From positions 1 to 37,644 of the forward strand of contig NZ_LPWF01000008.1 of NCBI RefSeq assembly GCF_001723305.1: a stretch of 37,644 bases of DNA, read 5' to 3'. A program made the translations under genes and the position numbers. Origin of the DNA: Methyloceanibacter superfactus. GTDB lineage: Bacteria; Pseudomonadota; Alphaproteobacteria; Rhizobiales; Methyloligellaceae. Positions 34,470-37,644 of the stretch are shown here, one piece after another. Numbering within the stretch: position 1 is the first letter of the stretch; each line of letters opens with the position of its first letter. The notes beneath the pieces are model-generated. The model was not told where the DNA came from. It did not search any database and saw only the letters and a program-made list of their open reading frames with translations.

Positions 34470-35007
34470 ATGTTCCGAAAAGCCGGCGCTGTTCTGGTCG
34501 CATCCAGTTTTGCGCTCCTTCTAAGGGCGGGCGCCTCGGTGGCCGAACCGCCTGCCCCTCCAGTCCCTGCGCCCCCGGTCGACCCGGCTCTCCAGCGGCT
34601 CATTGGCACGCAGGCCGAGGGTGATTTTCCGATAAAGGGGTGGGAAGATATGGGCGGCGGTCTGCTTGAAGACCCTGTCTGGTACGCCCAGTATCGGCGG
34701 GCTGATGGGGCGCAGCTCGTGCTGGTGCAGTGGGCCTTGCCGAGGCGGCCCGGCGCAAAATACCTCACCTTCCAGATCACCGATGTGCTGGTGACCCCGC
34801 CGTTGCGCGAGAATGCGGCGCTCGCCTTTTTCTGCCGGGCGGCGCAACCCAACGTGACCCAAAAGATCTTGGCTGTCGTCGTGCCAAGCCCGGACCAGGA
34901 ATGGTGGCGGGATATCCAGCAGGCATGGGCCGTGGATCTGGACAGCGGTCATCCGTTCCATCCCGCCGGGGGGTATCGAATGCGTCAACGAAGGCTGGGG
35001 CGACTAG
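34470..35007 (+). CDS. secreted protein with Pro-rich linker (frame break near the C-terminus)
   Basis: About 178 residues: signal peptide (AGAVLVASSFALLLRAGASVAE), Pro-rich PPAPPVPAPPVDPALQ, then a globular domain (GTQAEGDFPIKGWEDMGGG, LVQWALPRRPGAKYLTFQIT, AALAFFCRAAQPNVTQ, EWWRDIQQAWAVDLDSG). The main frame runs on to 35051 with a basic tail, but another frame gives IECVNEGWGD and a stop at 35007, which looks like the natural end. One extra G in the six-G run at 34968-34973 explains the change. ATG 34470 is preceded by AGGAAGG; an in-frame ATG at 34455 is possible. No family recognised. Confidence 0.6.
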
Positions 35008-35134
35008 GCTCCGGGCGACGGCCACGATGTGCCCGCGCGTCTGTCCGCTAAGGGTGCGCTCCAAATTCCCCTTGCTTCCGATTTGGATTGAGCGCTGTCA
35101 TGAAAGGTTAACCCGGTTCAAAGGGAGCACCTCC

Positions 35135-35341
35135 ATGAGCCACACTGTTCTAAGGATTGTTCTTTTGGCAGCCGTCCTATCCACGCTCAGCTCCGCGTCC
35201 ATTGCAGGGCCTTCCTGCTCGATCTGGAACTGGCAAAGCGATGGCGTGTACTGGCAGACCTGCGTCAACGACGACGGTTCGCAGCAGTGCTACCAAGCCA
35301 CCGACGATGCAGGCTCGAACGCCCGCGAGGTTTCCTGCTAG
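35135..35341 (+). CDS. very small secreted peptide with four cysteines
   Basis: A 68-residue protein starting MSHTVLRIVLLAAVLSTLSS, cleavage probably after SIAG, then a mature peptide of about 44 residues with SCSIWNWQ, QTCVNDDG, QQCYQ and a C-terminal SC. ATG 35135 is preceded by AAGGGAG. No family recognised. Two disulfides would be possible. It ends the row of exported small proteins and is followed by the candidate small RNA. Confidence 0.6.
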   Translation: MSHTVLRIVLLAAVLSTLSSASIAGPSCSIWNWQSDGVYWQTCVNDDGSQQCYQATDDAGSNAREVSC

Positions 35342-35434
35342 TCGGCAGTGAAACGGGCGCGGTCTCGGAAGCGTGATTAAGCGTGTTCGATTGGGCGCTG
35401 GATATTTGCTTCAGCGGCGCTCTATCTTTGCCAA

Positions 35435-35523
35435 GGTGATGGCTTTCCCTCCCATCACCGAAGGTTCCCCCCGATAAGGAACCCGAAGCCCCGGCCCTCC
35501 CCCCGTGACCGGGGCTTCTTCTT
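35435..35523 (+). ncRNA. candidate small RNA: three stacked hairpins ending in a terminator
   Basis: Hairpin 1: GGTGATGG/CCATCACC (35435-35442, 35452-35459) with a CTTTCCCTC loop. Hairpin 2: GGTTCC/GGAACC (35463-35468, 35478-35483) with a C-rich loop. Hairpin 3: GAAGCCCCGG/CCGGGGCTTC (35485-35494, 35509-35518) with a CCCTCCCCCC-containing loop, then TTCTTG. Stems are perfect and almost adjacent, and the loops are C/U-rich, like the anti-Shine-Dalgarno loops of alphaproteobacterial sRNAs (alpha-r14/suhB, cuckoo RNAs). The 5' end is not defined. It could instead be a composite terminator for the preceding gene. Confidence 0.45.
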
Positions 35524-35698
35524 GTCCGGCCGGGGCCAAAGTGAAAGCCGGGCGCCCCGAATACCGCCCATCAGTCGACGAGGGCGGGGTTGACTAGGAA
35601 ACGCCGGTAGATGGTCGGCAAGAAGCACGCGGGCGCTCGAGGTCTTCTCGCGGCTCGCGAAGAGGTCTGCCTAGGCACCAGGATTAAGAGCGGCTAGG

Positions 35699-35730
35699 GT
35701 CCTAAGTGGTGCTTTTGGGCCATTTAGGAC
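35699..35730. promoter_or_regulatory. inverted repeat upstream of the cytochrome b gene
   Basis: GTCCTAA and TTAGGAC are perfect seven-base arms with an 18-base spacer, ending 41 bases before ATG 35772. It may be an operator or a 5' untranslated hairpin. Confidence 0.35.
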
Positions 35731-35771
35731 GGCGCCGGGACGTCGGCGGTCGGCGAGCAAGCGAGAGGCGA

Positions 35772-36527
35772 ATGACCGAGACATCGACACAGAGCCTTCG
35801 ATCCTATGCCGTGTGGGACAGGCCGACGCGGTGGTTCCATTGGATCAACTTCGTTTGCGTCGTTGCGCTGGCCGCCCTCGGCACCGCGATGCTCTATGGC
35901 AAAGAGCTCGGCGTGACCGACGACGGCAAGCTCCTGCTGAAGTCCACCCATGTCCTGTTCGGCTATGTCTTCGCGATCAATTTGGCGTGGCGCATCGTCT
36001 GGGCCTTCATCGGCAACCGGCATGCGGGCTGGTCCGCGCTGCTGCCGTTCGGCAAGGGCTACGGCGCCGCGCTCAAGGACTATGTGGGTGAGCTGCTGCG
36101 CGGCGATGTGCGCCCTTATCTCGGACACAACCCGGTCGCGCGCCTGATGGTGTCGCTGCTGCTCCTGCTGCTGGTGGTGCAGGCGGCGACGGGTCTCGTT
36201 CTCGCCGGGACCGACATCTACTATCCGCCGTTCGGCGGCTGGATTACCGGCTGGATTGCGGCGCCCGGCGTCGACCCGGCGACGATCGTCCCTTACGACA
36301 AGACCGGCATCGATCCCGCCTCATGGGAGGCGATGCGCGCCTTCCGCTTGCCCTTCGTCACGGTGCACTACTGGAATTCCTACGCGCTTCTCGTGCTGAT
36401 CGTGATTCATATCGGCGGCGTGGTGGTGACCGAACTGCGCGAAGGCGGCGGCATCGTCTCCGCCATGTTCACGGGGCGAAAGATCCACGACCGGACGCCC
36501 GTGGATCATCGCGAGCCGGGCGCCTGA
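35772..36527 (+). CDS. cytochrome b561-type integral membrane protein
   Basis: A 251-residue four-helix membrane protein of the cytochrome b561 / Ni-hydrogenase b-type cytochrome family (YceI-partner type), which carries electrons across the inner membrane through two haems b. Likely haem ligands are H23 (RWFHWINF), H60 (KSTHVLFG), H199 (TVHYWNS) and H213 (IVIHIGG), at the expected helix positions. An extra loop (YYPPFGGWITGWIAAPGVDP) lies between helices 3 and 4. I chose ATG 35772 with GAGAGGCG upstream; the frame extends back to 35706 with a basic, non-homologous stretch. Its electron partners are not in the window. Confidence 0.88.
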   Translation: MTETSTQSLRSYAVWDRPTRWFHWINFVCVVALAALGTAMLYGKELGVTDDGKLLLKSTHVLFGYVFAINLAWRIVWAFIGNRHAGWSALLPFGKGYGAALKDYVGELLRGDVRPYLGHNPVARLMVSLLLLLLVVQAATGLVLAGTDIYYPPFGGWITGWIAAPGVDPATIVPYDKTGIDPASWEAMRAFRLPFVTVHYWNSYALLVLIVIHIGGVVVTELREGGGIVSAMFTGRKIHDRTPVDHREPGA

Positions 36528-36535
36528 ACGGACTG

Positions 36536-36558
36536 GCCGGCGGCTAAAGCTCGCCGGC
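36536..36558 (+). terminator. possible terminator hairpin after the cytochrome b gene
   Basis: GCCGGCG and CGCCGGC arms (seven bases) with a nine-base loop start nine bases after the stop at 36527. There is no T-run, so termination would be weak. Confidence 0.35.
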
Positions 36559-36701
36559 GTGGCGCTGAATAGCTGAATGGGAGTGGGAAAAAGGTCCAGC
36601 TTGGGCATCGCGCTCGCGGGCATGCCGGTTGACCGAGATCAAGGCCGATATTTGCGGTTGCGCTAAAGTCTTTTCCTATGCCCTTTACAGGGAGATGCGA
36701 G

Positions 36702-36959
36702 ATGAAGCTCAATGCTTTAGCCTTCGCCCTGGCTTTTGGAATTTGGTGGGGCGGCGGAATCTTTGTCTCAACTTGGTGGCTTATCGCTCAAGGCGGCGCT
36801 ACGACCGCGCCAGCGCTCCTCGATCAATTCTATTACGGCTATAGCCTGACCCCGCTCGGCAGCTTGATCGGCCTGGCCTGGGGGTTCGTCTGTGGCGCCA
36901 TCTGCGGTGCTATCCTGGCCTGGCTATACAACTTTTTTGCCACCAGAGTCGGCGTTTAA
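36702..36959 (+). CDS. small two-span membrane protein, 'bacteriophage holin'-annotated type
   Basis: An 85-residue protein with two hydrophobic segments: MKLNALAFALAFGIWWGGGIFVSTWWLIA and, after a YYGYSLTPLGS turn, LIGLAWGFVCGAICGAILAWLYNFF. This layout (short N-terminus, GxxxWGxG, YPGYSxxPLGS-like middle, Gly-zipper second helix) is shared by small bacterial proteins often labelled 'bacteriophage holin' in databases, though there is no phage context here. ATG 36702 is preceded by AGGGAG. It probably forms a pair with the SHOCT protein 15 bases later. Confidence 0.72.
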   Translation: MKLNALAFALAFGIWWGGGIFVSTWWLIAQGGATTAPALLDQFYYGYSLTPLGSLIGLAWGFVCGAICGAILAWLYNFFATRVGV

Positions 36960-36974
36960 GCGGAGCGCCGAGAG

Positions 36975-37205
36975 ATGTATGACGGGATGATGGACGGCTG
37001 GGGTATGGGGCTGGGCTTTATCTTCTGGGTTGCGCTCTTCGTCTTGATCGTCGCTGGGGTATTGTGGTTCGTCCGATCGCAAGCCACGACGAGCGGGCGC
37101 ACAGAACAGCGTTCTCGTGGCCTCGACGCACTCAATGAGCGCTATGCGCGTGGAGAGATCGACCGCGAAGAATACCTGCAGAAGAAGCGCGACTTGATCG
37201 ACTGA
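36975..37205 (+). CDS. SHOCT-domain small membrane protein
   Basis: A 76-residue protein: Met/Gly-rich N-terminus (MYDGMMDGWGMG), one transmembrane helix (GFIFWVALFVLIVAGVLWFV) and a C-terminal short SHOCT domain (LDALNERYARGEIDREEYLQKKRDL). SHOCT domains are short oligomerisation modules on many small membrane proteins; their roles are mostly unknown. It follows the two-span protein by 15 bases. Confidence 0.82.
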   Translation: MYDGMMDGWGMGLGFIFWVALFVLIVAGVLWFVRSQATTSGRTEQRSRGLDALNERYARGEIDREEYLQKKRDLID

Positions 37206-37644
37206 TGCGGCCCTCTTGGCTTCGGCCCAGGGCGATTGCTCGAACGCGCTCAGTCCTTCGCGAAGCTGTCGGAAGGATACCGCACAATCCCTCCCATCCC
37301 CCGTCCATGAGGCGCGCGCGCGCGGGCCGTGTGGAACCATCCTCCGCCGCCCTACGTTGAACCGTCTAGCGCGTAGCGGCGGGTTCCCTGTTGCTGCGAA
37401 CCTGCATCCCGCCCTACGCGCTCAAGTCGCGTAGGAAGCCTGGCCGCTTTCCCCCGGGGTGGTCGGGCTTCTTCCCCCTTGGTGCCTTTGCTCCCCAAGG
37501 CGGACCGGGCTCCCCAAGGCGGACCGGCCGGCCGGTTCAGCCGCTCTCCCCACGTTATCCCCGGCCTCCAAAGCTCGCGTAGATGCACGCATCCCTCGTC
37601 CATGAGGACGCGAGCTGCAGACCGTCTGTCGTTCGGGACTTGGG
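37206..37644. other. 439 bases at the window end, no gene seen
   Basis: No open frame here has a ribosome site, codon pattern or family resemblance I can support. It holds a 19-base tandem duplication (37490-37527), an alternating GCGCGCGCG tract at 37312-37322, and two similar blocks built around TCCATGAGG (near 37305 and 37597). It may be the start of a repeat-rich or non-coding region beyond the window. Confidence 0.5.
37490..37527. repeat. perfect 19-bp tandem duplication
   Basis: GCTCCCCAAGGCGGACCGG occurs twice in direct succession (37490-37508 and 37509-37527). No coding frame runs through it convincingly. Confidence 0.8.

Larger units (their letters stand above)
35342..35771. other. 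430-base region without protein gene
   Basis: It holds three stacked hairpins (35435-35523, listed as a candidate RNA) and an inverted repeat GTCCTAA/TTAGGAC (35699-35705 with 35724-35730) just ahead of the cytochrome b gene. The stretch 35530-35690 shows nothing I can name. Confidence 0.5.

Noticed and set aside
36702..36959. Prophage holin
   Set aside because: The name is common in databases for this small protein type, but no lysis or phage genes are nearby.
1..37644. tRNA, rRNA or CRISPR array
   Set aside because: I saw no cloverleaf with a GTTCRANNC arm, no rRNA sequence and no regularly spaced repeats.

Overview
The window is a high-GC alphaproteobacterial chromosome segment. It almost certainly comes from a serine-cycle methylotroph of the Hyphomicrobiales (a Methyloceanibacter, Methyloligella or Hyphomicrobium-like organism; the genus is inferred, not shown). 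The main evidence is a nearly complete serine cycle / C1-transfer cluster at 15.96-29.1 kb: glycerate 2-kinase (divergent), then ftfL, sgaA, hprA, mtdA, fchA, mtkA, mtkB, ppc and mclA on the + strand. Together these genes bring formate-level C1 units onto tetrahydrofolate, pass glyoxylate and serine through hydroxypyruvate and glycerate to phosphoglycerate, carboxylate PEP, activate malate to malyl-CoA and split it into acetyl-CoA and glyoxylate.

Layout. 0-5.4 kb: the tail of a DUF3426 protein, hpt, and two minus-strand envelope proteins (DUF2333 and TIGR02302/DUF4175). 5.5-9.2 kb: the common order argH - small lipoprotein - lysA on the minus strand, with a divergent TlpA-type thioredoxin. 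9.2-12.9 kb: DUF924, a secreted protein coupled to a D,D-carboxypeptidase, a HAD phosphatase and a small secreted protein. 12.93-16.0 kb: a roughly 3 kb segment carrying a Crp-family regulator and a SoxB-like metallophosphoesterase. It is bounded by a 19-bp direct repeat that is the 3' end of the glycerate kinase gene, so it looks like an insertion. 16-29.1 kb: the serine cycle. 29.1-33.4 kb: a small acidic secreted peptide between two copies of the same terminator, a GFA-fold protein, and an ethanolamine-permease-like / alpha-beta-hydrolase pair. 33.6-35.3 kb: four short secreted proteins of unknown function, three of them cysteine-containing. 35.4-35.5 kb: three stacked hairpins that look like a small RNA. 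35.8-37.2 kb: a cytochrome b561-type protein and two small membrane proteins. The last 440 bases hold no gene I can support.

Caution about sequence quality. About a dozen genes, including housekeeping ones (argH, dacA, mclA, sgaA, glycerate kinase), show single-base frame breaks, most easily explained by one lost or gained G/C. In argH, sgaA and the HAD gene two breaks cancel, leaving a short out-of-frame stretch inside an apparently intact gene. I read these as assembly errors rather than decay and annotate the genes at full length.
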